Assembly (NCBI RefSeq): GCF_002811945.1
Contig: NZ_NPDX01000004.1
Coordinates: forward strand, 186,001 to 250,000
Direction of reading: 5' to 3'
Length of the DNA: 64,000 bases
From: Leptospira harrisiae
GTDB taxonomy: Bacteria > Spirochaetota > Leptospiria > Leptospirales > Leptospiraceae
Shown: positions 37,201 to 46,298 of the stretch, one piece after another
Layout of the letters: every line of letters begins with the position of its first letter
How positions within the stretch are numbered: the stretch's first letter is position 1
The notes under the pieces: model-generated
Database searches by the model: none
What the model was told of the DNA's origin: nothing
Seen by the model: only the letters and a program-made list of their open reading frames with translations
Program-made: the position numbers and the translations under genes

Positions 37201-37416
37201 TATGGAACGAAAATGTGGAATTAAGATATGAGGCCCGAGGCTTCCGAACAGACTGTTCGGGAATGTATCCAACCTATTTTGCAAATCTTGTTTAATTGGA
37301 TCGTTTTCGACTTTCTTTAATAACTCTTGGCTTATATCCTCCCAATTTTTTGCCTTGGGAAGGATATGAATCGAATTTACATTTAGATATTCGAGTAGCA
37401 TACTCCAATCAAACAA
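34282..37416 (-). CDS. P-type ATPase of Na,K-ATPase type with N-terminal PTS EIIA domain
   Basis: 1044 residues, inner membrane. The N-terminal ~145 residues match PTS EIIA type 2 (PtsN-like): LFGSLGPHILIPHFRS, with phospho-acceptor-type H68 and a second conserved His in SLHLRLLHGL (H111). The rest is a P2-type pump with TGES (318-321), phosphorylated Asp482 in CSDKTGT, and TGDGVNDGPALKKADIG. Helix 4 VANVPEGLLPTVT (E440), helix 5 NSNPQE (S828, E832) and helix 6 VDVGTDLIPA (D858, D862) match Na,K-ATPase cation ligands more closely than SERCA. Sodium or potassium transport is therefore favoured, possibly gated by the EIIA domain. No other PTS gene is in the window. Confidence 0.88.
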   Translation of the reverse strand: MFDWSMLLEYLNVNSIHILPKAKNWEDISQELLKKVENDPIKQDLQNRLDTFPNSLFGSLGPHILIPHFRSIHIKSPEVFLFLIPQGIRLEDRVIHLILFQMIPETQPSLHLRLLHGLSSLLPQIFEELLSCDTESKVLSVVQRGESDMKPSYKNLNQSQIEFELQTNLQKGLSESEAKIRLNTFGKNAIENEKSTPIIWKFFKSFFSLFAVLLWVATALCFVPGVDMPELGIAIFIVVVINGIFSFFQESKSDHAVEALRKLLAQECPVIRNGETTTVPADEIVPGDLIVLSEGDIVPADCRIIESEDVEVDNSSLTGESTSARRYKSDSEIVLEGKFLWLEMPNILFAGSSLIKGKSKAIVFGTGQSTEIGQIARMTSKIKREESPLQKQLKQTVISISLFAFVIGIVFLFLGYMVAGLSFVQAFIFFIGIFVANVPEGLLPTVTLSLALGVSRMAKKNAILKDLSSVETLGCTTVICSDKTGTLTQNQMRVIEVYFDSKLYLPQEIEFKEGNQIFLSCGYYCNNAILDPKPLGDPTELALLYLSQGRLPDASGKRIHTNAFESVRKRMSVVIQGDQFTTAYAKGGPVEILSVCSHVYENGSVVPLDEEKRLKLKNASDFSAGQGYRVLSFAYRLLKDDFSPSAFPSVESSMVYLGHCCLADPIRPKVPDAISKCHTAGIRILMITGDHPLTAESVGKSIGIGGETPVVITGAQLDKMNDVSLKEWIRRGEPIFARVSPSQKLRIVSMLQELGEIVAVTGDGVNDGPALKKADIGIAMGKRGTEVAKEAARMIIVDDDFATIADAIEEGRGVFDNIRKFSAYVLNSNPQELIPFLLWALFPGFPLIMTVMGVLAVDVGTDLIPAMGLGAEPPEKGIMKRPPRNRNEKLISIRFILRSYLVEGMILFLSCLSTYLYFVYTECDGVLPHSPEGLNMANASPLYLQSLTAFFFPTITVQIANVLCKRSKTESIFQMDLFSNRIIWIGIVFSFFLCGIFFYTDLSSVYYFAPIPIHVYIFAFHGTVVMVVYNEILKYFRRKKFHMN

Positions 37417-37468
37417 ACCCTAAATGAGGATTCTATCACAATATCGAAACCCTCAATAAATAATGATT

Positions 37469-37888
37469 TTATTGAAAAATTTCTTTCGTTGCTTTTGGAT
37501 AACGAGACTGGATTCCATCCCACCAAACATCCGTACTAAATGCAGCTGATTCTGAAATTTGCCACTTCCCATTTACTTTTTTAAATAGAGCTTCCACATG
37601 GCAACAATCATAAGGAATCTCTTCCGGTAAAATAATTTCTTTTCCGTCTTTTCTTTTGGCTGTTCCACGGAACCAGGCGTAATCCCCAGATATTTTAAAA
37701 TGTTCTACGACAAAAACAAATTCCTGTTTGAACTCGCTGGAAAGATTCGCTCGTAATAAATCCAATAAATAGGTTCTTTCTTTTTCGTTGGAATTTGTTT
37801 TAGTTTTATAATCGAGGATAGGGGTCTCTGCAAAAACTCCCAATGTTAGAAATAGAATCATTCCTATTAAGTAAAAAAATCGTTTCAA
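37469..37888 (-). CDS. Secreted hypothetical protein, 139 aa
   Basis: A signal peptide (MKRFFYLIGMILFLTLGVFAE) precedes about 120 residues with strands and the pattern EHFKISGDYAWFRGTAKRKDG, PYDCCHVEALFKKVNGKWQISE. This resembles SnoaL/NTF2-like lumazine-type stress proteins only loosely. The CC pair could form a disulfide. It is 14 bases downstream of the SDR gene and upstream of the pump gene; the link with either is unknown. Confidence 0.65.
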   Translation of the reverse strand: MKRFFYLIGMILFLTLGVFAETPILDYKTKTNSNEKERTYLLDLLRANLSSEFKQEFVFVVEHFKISGDYAWFRGTAKRKDGKEIILPEEIPYDCCHVEALFKKVNGKWQISESAAFSTDVWWDGIQSRYPKATKEIFQ

Positions 37889-37902
37889 ATGAATTCTCTC
37901 CC

Positions 37903-38706
37903 CTATCTTACTTTTGCGTTTTGAATCATTTTAAAAAATAATGATGGATACATCGCCTGCAGAAATAAGCCAAATTTTTCCTTAATGCCTGCAATGACAA
38001 CTTCACGTTGTTTGTTAGCAACAGCGTGCAAAATTCTGTGGGCGCAAAGTTGGACAGGTAACCCTGCTGCGATCACGGAGTCCATGGTGCCAGTGGAAGT
38101 GCCGTCTCCTTTTAACGCATTTTTTGAAATATTGGTTTGGATAAATCCTGGATATACCATCGTCACAAAAATTCCGGCTTTTTCTTCTTCTGATCTTAAC
38201 GAATGAAAAAAACCAACTAATGCGAACTTGGAGGCAGAATAAGCAGATCGAAGTGGACTACCGATTTTTCCAGCAACACTGGAAATCACAGCGAAATGCA
38301 CTTCTTTTTTACCCAATATTTCCGGGATCATCGCACGAGTCATTTCCGCAGCACCATAAAAATTGGTTTTCATAATCTTTTCTAAAGTAATTAAATTTGT
38401 TTCTTTTGTTAAAGATCTTTGGCTAATCCCACCATTATGAATGACTACTTTTGGAATTCCGTATTTCTTTAAACAACGTTTTGCAAAACCTGCGGTTGAC
38501 TTATAATCTTCCAAATCTAGTTTTTCAACCGCATAACGACCCTTTTCAAGATGAAGTTCTTTTGCGATTGCCTCTAAATCCTTAGTTTTACGAGAGGCAA
38601 GAAGAACCTTTGCTTTCCGTTGGTAGGCTTGGGAAACCAATTCTTTTCCAATTCCTGAGGAGGCTCCCGTTATCCAAACCCATTCATCTTGGTAAAATTC
38701 ACTCAT
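37903..38706 (-). CDS. Short-chain dehydrogenase/reductase
   Basis: 267 residues of a classical SDR. Cofactor motif TGASSGIG (13-20), NNAG-like HNGGIS (90-95), catalytic S142/143, Y156 and K160 (YSASK). The loop VMYPGFIQTNIS follows. NADPH preference is likely from the Ser/Arg-rich strand-2 loop (ASRKTKD). The substrate is unknown. It begins the minus-strand run leading to the secreted protein and the pump. Confidence 0.93.
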   Translation of the reverse strand: MSEFYQDEWVWITGASSGIGKELVSQAYQRKAKVLLASRKTKDLEAIAKELHLEKGRYAVEKLDLEDYKSTAGFAKRCLKKYGIPKVVIHNGGISQRSLTKETNLITLEKIMKTNFYGAAEMTRAMIPEILGKKEVHFAVISSVAGKIGSPLRSAYSASKFALVGFFHSLRSEEEKAGIFVTMVYPGFIQTNISKNALKGDGTSTGTMDSVIAAGLPVQLCAHRILHAVANKQREVVIAGIKEKFGLFLQAMYPSLFFKMIQNAKVR

Positions 38707-38974
38707 AAGCTTCCTCTTGTATCCCTGTTCTTTTTTCCTAAAATTTCCATCGGATACGGATTTCCCACAACTTGTTTTTCAAGGCCCTAGGGATTTCGAA
38801 CGGAAGAAATATTTCTAAACATATGTCTATTTTCTTGTCCGTACAACCAGAACGGACTCTTACAAATTGAATTGACAGGGGGAAAATGATATGTACCAGT
38901 AAAAGAGTCAGTCAATAAATTGCATTCAAGCCAGGTGTCCATTTTCTAAAACCTGTCCCTGATAGAAGGATCTT

Positions 38975-40282
38975 ATGACAGTTCGTTCTCAGTTCATTTC
39001 ACGTGCCTTTTTCATAACGATATTATTTGCATTTGCCTTCCAATGTAAGATGCCTGCATTAAATAACCCCGGTGATCCCCTTTCCGAGGAGTTTGCAAAA
39101 CAATCGATATTCTCAGAATTTGTCCGCTATTTCCTCCAAGAAAAGGCACTGCCCGATGGGTTGGTACTTTTGCTGTATAAAGGGACTCCTTCGTACGAAG
39201 CAGGATTTCGAGTTTATAAAGTAGATCCTGAATATGGACTTACAAATGATTATGTTAGCGATATTAGGGCTGCCTCATTAACTTCCTTCCCGGGTTGTCA
39301 GCCTGTACGTATTTCAATTCCTCCAAGCTCCAGAGATATCATTACCTTTACAGGAACTGCCAGTGACCATGTGACTGTTCATAAATATGGGTTCGATAGG
39401 TCTCTCTCTTTAGTTAGTGACCAAGTTGGATTTGGCATTCCGATAATCAGTACATTCAATTCTGATGGAACTATTTTGTATTCTTCTAATTCATCAACGA
39501 ATCCAAATACCATTAATCGCTCTTATAGAGATCCAATTTCCGGTGCGGTTTCATTAAGCAATCAAGGACAATACCCTTTTGGGGTTGGGTGCTCTCCAGT
39601 ATCTATTCGGACAAGTGATAAAGACGGATTATTCTTTACTGCATCTACTGTTGGAACTCCTATGGGTATCTATGTTCATAAAAAAACTGGTTTAGATTCA
39701 TTGTCAAATGTTGGAGGGACTCCTTTTACTTCTCCAGATAACCCATCGCAGAATAATAGCCTTTGTTTGGTTGAATCAGATAGATTACTATATATGACTT
39801 CAACAAACTCTAGTTATCCGATTTATGGTTTCAGATATGATGACAGTGGAAATATGCAATTGTTACCAAACTCGCCTTTTTCACCAGATCCTTCTTACTC
39901 AGGAGCTGCTCCGAATGATAATTTTTCGACAAACCTTTCCCTTGATCCTAATGGGAAGTATTTAGCTTTCCTTTACGCAGCTGGTGCTACATTCTATATC
40001 CATATTCTATCAGTAGATAATGTAACAGGAAATTTAGTTCCAACGGATCAAAAGTTAAGTGTAGGTAATGCACCAAAACACTTACAATGGGATAAAAGTG
40101 GAAGATTTATTTATTTGGTTTCCGATACAGGTGGAACCACCAATAAATTTCAAATGGAATATTTTAGATTTTCGCAAAACGGATCCTTAACTAGAGGAGT
40201 TAATTCTCCTGTGACATTTAGTAATATGACAGGTGAATATGCGCCAAAAGATCTAAAGCCTATCCAAAGATACTTTCACTGA
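38975..40282 (+). CDS. Lipoprotein with propeller-like repeats
   Basis: 435 residues. Signal ends FAFAFQC (Cys24). The mature N terminus (24-50, CKMPALNNPGDP and onwards) matches the module seen in the lipoproteins at 7465 and 59565 at key positions. The rest has repeated strands typical of a beta-propeller of the lactonase / YncE type, with phrases such as LSNVGGTPFTSPDN, SLDPNGKYLAFLYAAG and LQWDKSGRFIYLVSD. Catalytic residues cannot be identified. It is followed by a polytopic protein 20 bases later. Confidence 0.75.
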   Translation: MTVRSQFISRAFFITILFAFAFQCKMPALNNPGDPLSEEFAKQSIFSEFVRYFLQEKALPDGLVLLLYKGTPSYEAGFRVYKVDPEYGLTNDYVSDIRAASLTSFPGCQPVRISIPPSSRDIITFTGTASDHVTVHKYGFDRSLSLVSDQVGFGIPIISTFNSDGTILYSSNSSTNPNTINRSYRDPISGAVSLSNQGQYPFGVGCSPVSIRTSDKDGLFFTASTVGTPMGIYVHKKTGLDSLSNVGGTPFTSPDNPSQNNSLCLVESDRLLYMTSTNSSYPIYGFRYDDSGNMQLLPNSPFSPDPSYSGAAPNDNFSTNLSLDPNGKYLAFLYAAGATFYIHILSVDNVTGNLVPTDQKLSVGNAPKHLQWDKSGRFIYLVSDTGGTTNKFQMEYFRFSQNGSLTRGVNSPVTFSNMTGEYAPKDLKPIQRYFH

Positions 40283-40302
40283 CGATTAAGTCTATTTCTA
40301 TA

Positions 40303-41745
40303 GTGCAAACGTTTCGCAACGCAATCCTCTTAGGATTCACTTTATACGGAATCCTTCTCTTTGCTTTTGCAGGCGTTCCTGACGCAGATATATTTTACCA
40401 TTTTGCAGTCGCAAAACTCTACTTAAAGGAAGGTTTTGTTTCCAGACTTCCTTGGCCTGATATTGGAATCCAATCACAAGAGTTTACAGATTATCATTTC
40501 TTATTTCATCTTATACAAATCCCATTTCTTCTTTTGCCAATTGAAGAAACAATCTCAATTAAAATTTTTATCTTAATTTCAATTACAAACTTATTATACC
40601 AAGTAACAAAATACCTAAATACAGAATCTCCGAATGTATCTCCGTACCTCATTGTTATCTTTTTTATTTTAGGATCCGTATTATTTACGGGAAGGATGTT
40701 ATTTGGAAGAGGAAATTTATTATTTTTTACTCTATATTTTGCAATATTAAGAATTTGGAATATAAAACATCTCAAATGGATCTTTTTTCTCTCATTTTTA
40801 TCCGTTTGGTCTTATAGCGGATTTCCTTTTTTATTTTTTACTGGGCTGTTTATACTTATCTTACAAAACAACAAAGAACAAAGAAAAATATTTTTGACTT
40901 CTGTTATAGGAATAATTTTTGGTTTAGTCATCCATCCCTCTTTTCCTTTTCAATTCAAGGGATATTTCATTGAACTTGTGATCCAATCCTTTCCTCCACC
41001 AGGTGTGGAAGCAATTGCAGAATGGTTACCTCCCACAAGAGACATTCTCATTTTAGGTTTTTTACCTATGTTACCGTTATTGTTACTAGTTTTTAGAGAT
41101 AAAATTTATAACAATTTCCATCCACAGAGTTTTGTATTTTTATTTTTAGGAATCCTTTGTTTGGTTTTTGCTGGAGCCTCCATGCGAATCTTTGAAATGA
41201 GTTGGCTTATGTTCTTTATATTCATTTTTTTGAATATAAAAATTCCACATAAATTTCAACTTCTCATAGGGATTATGCTTTTTGTAATCCAATTCCCAAT
41301 CGCTTATGGGAAGATGGGACAACAATTCCGATCTTCCGAAACCAAATATGGTTTTATTGTAACCGAATGGATTCGGTTCAATATCGCAAAAGGGGAAAAA
41401 ATTTTCCTTTCTTGGGCGGACTATCCTTACTTTACTTTCAGAATTCCAGATTATCGTTTTCTATTTGGGCTCAACCCGTTGTATGCATGGTCATACAACC
41501 AAGACCAATACTTTACTCAAAAAGCTTTTTTCGAAGGAAATGTCCAAGGCTTTCAACATATACCTAAAGTGATGAACTATAATACCGTTGTGATCAACAA
41601 ACATTATTATAATCATGCTAGTTCTGAATTCAAAAAATTATCTACGGATTATCGTTTGGTTTTTGAAAATGAAAAATACGATATCTTTGTTAAGATCACC
41701 CCAACAATAACCAATAAAAAAGACACCGACATTCCAATCAGATAA
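40303..41745 (+). CDS. Polytopic membrane protein, GT-C-like
   Basis: 480 residues with about ten membrane helices and a GTG start. The first extracytoplasmic loop has GVPDADIFYHFAVAKLYLKEG, an Asp-rich pattern like that of GT-C glycosyltransferases and STT3-type enzymes. The last ~90 residues are soluble. It shares 97 bases of its 3' end with the convergent gene at 41649. A polysaccharide or protein glycosylation role is only inferred. Confidence 0.65.
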   Translation: MQTFRNAILLGFTLYGILLFAFAGVPDADIFYHFAVAKLYLKEGFVSRLPWPDIGIQSQEFTDYHFLFHLIQIPFLLLPIEETISIKIFILISITNLLYQVTKYLNTESPNVSPYLIVIFFILGSVLFTGRMLFGRGNLLFFTLYFAILRIWNIKHLKWIFFLSFLSVWSYSGFPFLFFTGLFILILQNNKEQRKIFLTSVIGIIFGLVIHPSFPFQFKGYFIELVIQSFPPPGVEAIAEWLPPTRDILILGFLPMLPLLLLVFRDKIYNNFHPQSFVFLFLGILCLVFAGASMRIFEMSWLMFFIFIFLNIKIPHKFQLLIGIMLFVIQFPIAYGKMGQQFRSSETKYGFIVTEWIRFNIAKGEKIFLSWADYPYFTFRIPDYRFLFGLNPLYAWSYNQDQYFTQKAFFEGNVQGFQHIPKVMNYNTVVINKHYYNHASSEFKKLSTDYRLVFENEKYDIFVKITPTITNKKDTDIPIR

Positions 41746-44024
41746 ACAAAACCGTCCACATAAGACAATACGGGGACCTTCGCATTTTCATTGTCTTTCG
41801 CCAATAAAAACTCTCTTCCCGTATCATCTAACATAAGTTCTCCTGTAAGTGCGGCTCGTCCTTTAAAAAAAGAATGAGTTTCTGATCGGATTTGATTGGT
41901 TTCTGGACTGTTTGGAATTTGGTTCAAAAAAAGTGGCAGAGTTAACATAGTATAACCATAATTAGGTGATATAAGTTCAGATTCTTGTATGACAATCGAA
42001 GGGATTTTTTTGTTCCTTATACTTTCCATAAAAGAAACTTCGCCAAATCCCTTTTCCTTACTAATTACGATCACTGCAGAAAGATAAGGCAGAAGCGATT
42101 CCATTTTTTCAAGTTGATTTCGATTAATCCTAAGTATTTTTGTTCTATAACCAATATTGGTTATATACATTTGTAAAAAACTGCTGGTTTTTAGAAAGTC
42201 TTTATACCCATATTCAGAATTTGAATTAAAAAGATTCGAGTGAATGAGACCAATTGGTAGGATCGATTTTTGTTCAATCTCTGGTAAAATTTTGACTATA
42301 GTAAAGGGAGTTTCCACTGCAATTGTTTGTATACGATCTTTAAATTGATTCAAATAATTATGATATTCTGGAGTAAAGCCAACCATATGAGTCACTCCAG
42401 AACGTAATAGAAAATCCAGATAATACCCTGGGTCTTTTCCTTCGATTTGAAGAGATGTCAGAGTATCTCTCCAATCCACGTCAGTTCCCCAACGAAACGT
42501 ATGTCCAAAACCAAATTCTTGCCAATTAAAAACAAGAGTGGAATAATACGAAGACTCCACTGTCAAACCGAGATTGTTTCGAACTCCTGCATTATACAAA
42601 AGTGGTAACCAAAAATGCGGAGTCCCGAACATTAACTTCGATTTAACAATCTCTGGCTGCACCAATGCCCCTTTTGGTAAGGATTTCAATTTTTCAGCAA
42701 GGTTTTGATATAACGTTAGTTCTTCGGTAGTTCTTGACTCTCTCCAAAGTGGGGAACTGTATTTTTGGTATTTGGTTAGATCAAAATTTAAAAATAAAAC
42801 AAACTGCACAATGAGAACGAAATAGATTAAAGGAAACAATGGGAGTTTTCCTGATCTTTTCCCAGATATAAAATGAATTCCAAATGGAAACAAGATTGAA
42901 AAAGTTATAAAAAAACAATCGAATGCGCGGTAATTATGGATCTTAAAATTCGGAAGGATGTATCCAAGCGAATAATCCAAGGACAACCAAAAGAATACGA
43001 GAATAATTGTCGTAATCAGTTTACTTCTCGGAGAATTATGAAACTTCCGAAAATTAAAAAGAAAAAGAAATAATGCAACAACAGACAACCATCTACCAGA
43101 ATTGATGAAGGCCACAAGATAAGCCAAAGTTAAATTTTCGCCATTTGCTGATGCTAACAAAGCAGAATCATAAACGTCTTTACCTAAAATAGATAGTAGC
43201 GGAGGATATGCGTATCCGTAAAAAACACCACTCGTGTATTCAGAAAATCGAAAATAATTATAAGCCACAGGAAGGATCAAAAAAAATATAAACAATCCAA
43301 CAAAACTAAACTTTTGAATATTCTGGATTAAAAATGCCCTATACTCAAAAAAATATAAAACCAAAATCAAACAGTAAAAAATTGAACTAAGCAAATGTGA
43401 ATAAAAAACAAGAGACGTGAATCCAACAAATAGAATTAAATCAATAGACTTTAATTTTTTCCTGTAGCGATCTAATGAGACTAAAGCAAAAAGAATCAAT
43501 GAATGAGAAAAACTAGAAATCACCGTTCCTTCAACAATACCCACCAAACTTGTTCCTTGTAGTCCTTCTCCCGCATAACTGAAGTAAAACAAAACAGAAG
43601 AAAATCCAAATAGAATCTGAAAGTATCTTGGGTAAAGAGACCATAGAAATTGTTTTGCAAACAAATAAATCGAATAAAATAAACTTAAGATTGAAAGAAA
43701 AATCGAAATTGAAAAAGCAGATTCGATATTGATCGAAAAAAGTGAATGAATGAGATACACTAAAAAATAATAGAAAGGTGGATAAAAATAGAAAATTGGA
43801 AATCCGCCAAACCAAACATCCGACCATCCAGTTGCCGTACCTGATTGTATTTGTTTCACAAATTCTTTTGCCAAAACTATATGGCCAGGAGTATCCCAAC
43901 CACTCAAAGTTTCGCCAGAAAATAAATACCAAAATTTTAGGGGAAGTGAAAGTAATATAAGAAAGCCGAGTCCATAAGCCAAATACTTGGCCCATACAAC
44001 TCGGCGAAAGGAAAGTGAATCCAT
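41649..44024 (-). CDS. Large polytopic membrane protein, PTPS-related / YfhO-like
   Basis: 791 residues with about 13 helices. The early loop (GWDTPGHIVLAKEFVKQI, then GGFPIFYFYPPFYYFLVYL) fits the 6-pyruvoyl-tetrahydropterin-synthase-related membrane family. A large soluble region (about 430-700) sits between the last two helix groups, and the final helix lies near residues 765-785. The family is linked with cell-surface glycolipid or polymer handling. It is downstream of the ceramidase gene with a 36-base gap. The 3' end overlaps the facing gene. Confidence 0.6.
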   Translation of the reverse strand: MDSLSFRRVVWAKYLAYGLGFLILLSLPLKFWYLFSGETLSGWDTPGHIVLAKEFVKQIQSGTATGWSDVWFGGFPIFYFYPPFYYFLVYLIHSLFSINIESAFSISIFLSILSLFYSIYLFAKQFLWSLYPRYFQILFGFSSVLFYFSYAGEGLQGTSLVGIVEGTVISSFSHSLILFALVSLDRYRKKLKSIDLILFVGFTSLVFYSHLLSSIFYCLILVLYFFEYRAFLIQNIQKFSFVGLFIFFLILPVAYNYFRFSEYTSGVFYGYAYPPLLSILGKDVYDSALLASANGENLTLAYLVAFINSGRWLSVVALFLFLFNFRKFHNSPRSKLITTIILVFFWLSLDYSLGYILPNFKIHNYRAFDCFFITFSILFPFGIHFISGKRSGKLPLFPLIYFVLIVQFVLFLNFDLTKYQKYSSPLWRESRTTEELTLYQNLAEKLKSLPKGALVQPEIVKSKLMFGTPHFWLPLLYNAGVRNNLGLTVESSYYSTLVFNWQEFGFGHTFRWGTDVDWRDTLTSLQIEGKDPGYYLDFLLRSGVTHMVGFTPEYHNYLNQFKDRIQTIAVETPFTIVKILPEIEQKSILPIGLIHSNLFNSNSEYGYKDFLKTSSFLQMYITNIGYRTKILRINRNQLEKMESLLPYLSAVIVISKEKGFGEVSFMESIRNKKIPSIVIQESELISPNYGYTMLTLPLFLNQIPNSPETNQIRSETHSFFKGRAALTGELMLDDTGREFLLAKDNENAKVPVLSYVDGFVYLIGMSVSFLLVIVGVILTKISYFSFSKTKR

Positions 44025-44060
44025 TACAAAAAAGTAAGGGATCTGATTAGTTTGGCAATC

Positions 44061-46073
44061 TTATATTCCACCTTCCAATAATCGAAAACTAGGACACTCT
44101 ATACGGTAAGCAGATTTTTTTCCATCAGCTCCAAGGTATATTCCTTCGTGAACCAAACGATATTCACCTGGTTTAGTTTCAGAATTGGTTTCCCAAAGTA
44201 AATCCAAACTTTCTTCGTTTTTACCCCATAAACCACGTTTTTGGTAAATAAATTTTGTATCAAAATCAGCATCAGACCTTACTGGTTTCCAAGTGGACTC
44301 AACCAATGACTCAACCCAAAGGTAGGAAGAAACTTTTGGATAACCAACATTGGGATTTGCTGATGCCACACGACAAGAAACCACTTCACCTTTTTTATAT
44401 ATTTCTGCACTCGGTTGGATGATATTCTGAGGTTTGTTAGAAACCACATCGGCAGAAGGTATTTTTAAAGGATGGACACGATCTGATAAATCCATAGGCA
44501 TTAGGGTTGTTTGAGCCGCAGGTGTACCATTCTTCAGCTCTAATGACATTTTATGAAACTCTTGCCTTAAGGCATTTAAACTTTGTGGCCCATGTAATGT
44601 ATGACCACCTTCATAATTTTGTGTGGAATATTCTTCTGGAGTTGTAATGTATCCGGAAAAATCATTTGTTAATCCAGATAATACGATTTCAGATGATTGT
44701 TCTTTTAAAACTGACTGAACTTCTTTTTTTAATCTTCGACTGGACATGGTTGTGACTTCATGTGGCAAAACTAAAATTGTTAGATCACCAATAACAGCGA
44801 GTCCATAAGGCAAAATTTGTGGCAAACTAGGGATTGGTTTTGTTTCTCCCATCGGAAATAAAACTGCTTTTGGATTTTGGCATTCTCTTAATTCATCTGA
44901 TGGAGATTGCAACATAAACTTTGCAATCCAATCAATATAAAATCTTCGATTCTGATTTGTCATTCCTTCATGGAACAACCAATGCCCTCCTCCTTCTTCC
45001 GTTGAACCTGCAGCAAAGGAATATCCGTAAGCAGAAGGACAAGTGATTTCGTTTTTACCCGTTCCAGAAAATTCACTACTAACGGGATGTTTACTCATAT
45101 CGATGAATTTTTGTGTAAAAGAAATACCACCTGACAATCGTTTGCCTTCTGACTTTAAGATTTGTTGGCTTGCTAAAAATTGTCTTTTTCCAATAATAAA
45201 ACTACTATCATAAATATCCTTTCCAGGACCTGTGTTATTTAAATTTAGATTTGGAGAGACATCTCCCTCATTTGCCTGTGCAAAGATAGCAACAAAATCA
45301 TTTGCTCCTTGTTTTTTGGCTTCTGACTCTGCAAGTAAAGAGGCAATCCCTTTGTTATCTGAAGAAATCAATCGATTATCAAAAGTAATATTGGTTGGGT
45401 GTACGCCATACCAATTTACAAACCCAATTGGAACTCCTGACACTGATACTGTTAGTTGGAGCATCTCTCTATCAATATTGTCTGAGTATAATTTTCTTTC
45501 TGAATCTGGGTTAGCAAGATAAGCAGAAAGACTTCTGTTGATTCCCCCTTCTTTCACCATAGCTTTTCCAACAATCAATTCTGCAGGTTTTAACTTTTGA
45601 TATGCCTCTTTAATAGATTCAAAAATTCCATCTCTTAGCACTGCATAAGATTCTGAATAGAATTCTTTTGAATAAAACGATACTTCGGAATAATGAAAAT
45701 GTCCAGCAGGACCACTGTGTGTATGAGATGCATTGATAAGCACATTACCATAGTTAAATCCTGGATCTAATTCTTTTTGAAGTCTTTTGACAACATCTCT
45801 TTGGATTTCAAACGGCACTCCTCCTACTTCGGCGGTCACATAGGCCATGAGTTTTTTAGAACTTTGGTCACGAATGACAAGAGAGCGTGCAAACTGTCTG
45901 GTTTGAATCCCAAGACCTGTTTGGTCTTCCCTGGCGTAACCCCAGAACATGACACCTACGGGTGGACCAGTGATGTCCTTTTTCGCCATCGCGGCAGAAT
46001 ATACGGGCTTTTCTTCAGAATGAAGGGAAAGCGTGAAACAAAGTAGTACAACCAGTGAAATTCGAAACTGCAT
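44061..46073 (-). CDS. Secreted neutral ceramidase
   Basis: 670 residues. A signal peptide (about 1-19) precedes a full neutral/alkaline non-lysosomal ceramidase. Zinc and active-site motifs: NASHTHSGPAGHFHY (H117 and neighbours), the second His in YGVHPTN (H225), and NEGDVSPN (Ser273). A C-terminal beta-sandwich region is also present. The enzyme hydrolyses ceramide to sphingosine and fatty acid outside the cytoplasm. Such a lipid is rare in bacteria, so host or environmental lipid is the likely substrate. Confidence 0.93.
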   Translation of the reverse strand: MQFRISLVVLLCFTLSLHSEEKPVYSAAMAKKDITGPPVGVMFWGYAREDQTGLGIQTRQFARSLVIRDQSSKKLMAYVTAEVGGVPFEIQRDVVKRLQKELDPGFNYGNVLINASHTHSGPAGHFHYSEVSFYSKEFYSESYAVLRDGIFESIKEAYQKLKPAELIVGKAMVKEGGINRSLSAYLANPDSERKLYSDNIDREMLQLTVSVSGVPIGFVNWYGVHPTNITFDNRLISSDNKGIASLLAESEAKKQGANDFVAIFAQANEGDVSPNLNLNNTGPGKDIYDSSFIIGKRQFLASQQILKSEGKRLSGGISFTQKFIDMSKHPVSSEFSGTGKNEITCPSAYGYSFAAGSTEEGGGHWLFHEGMTNQNRRFYIDWIAKFMLQSPSDELRECQNPKAVLFPMGETKPIPSLPQILPYGLAVIGDLTILVLPHEVTTMSSRRLKKEVQSVLKEQSSEIVLSGLTNDFSGYITTPEEYSTQNYEGGHTLHGPQSLNALRQEFHKMSLELKNGTPAAQTTLMPMDLSDRVHPLKIPSADVVSNKPQNIIQPSAEIYKKGEVVSCRVASANPNVGYPKVSSYLWVESLVESTWKPVRSDADFDTKFIYQKRGLWGKNEESLDLLWETNSETKPGEYRLVHEGIYLGADGKKSAYRIECPSFRLLEGGI

Positions 46074-46298
46074 CCTTTAGATTCTAAAGGGCTTAGTCCG
46101 AATTGTCAATCCCGAACAATTGTCGACTAATTTGTGGATTGGGCCAAACGACACTCAGGAACTACCTCAAAATAGCCGTTTTTACCAGAAAAAGTGGAAA
46201 CGGAAAGAAAAAGAGAAAAGTAAGTCGCTGAAGAAAGTAAGGACGAAACTAAAGATTTTTTGGAACCTGGAAAATACCGAACTTTAAAGGATTTGCCG

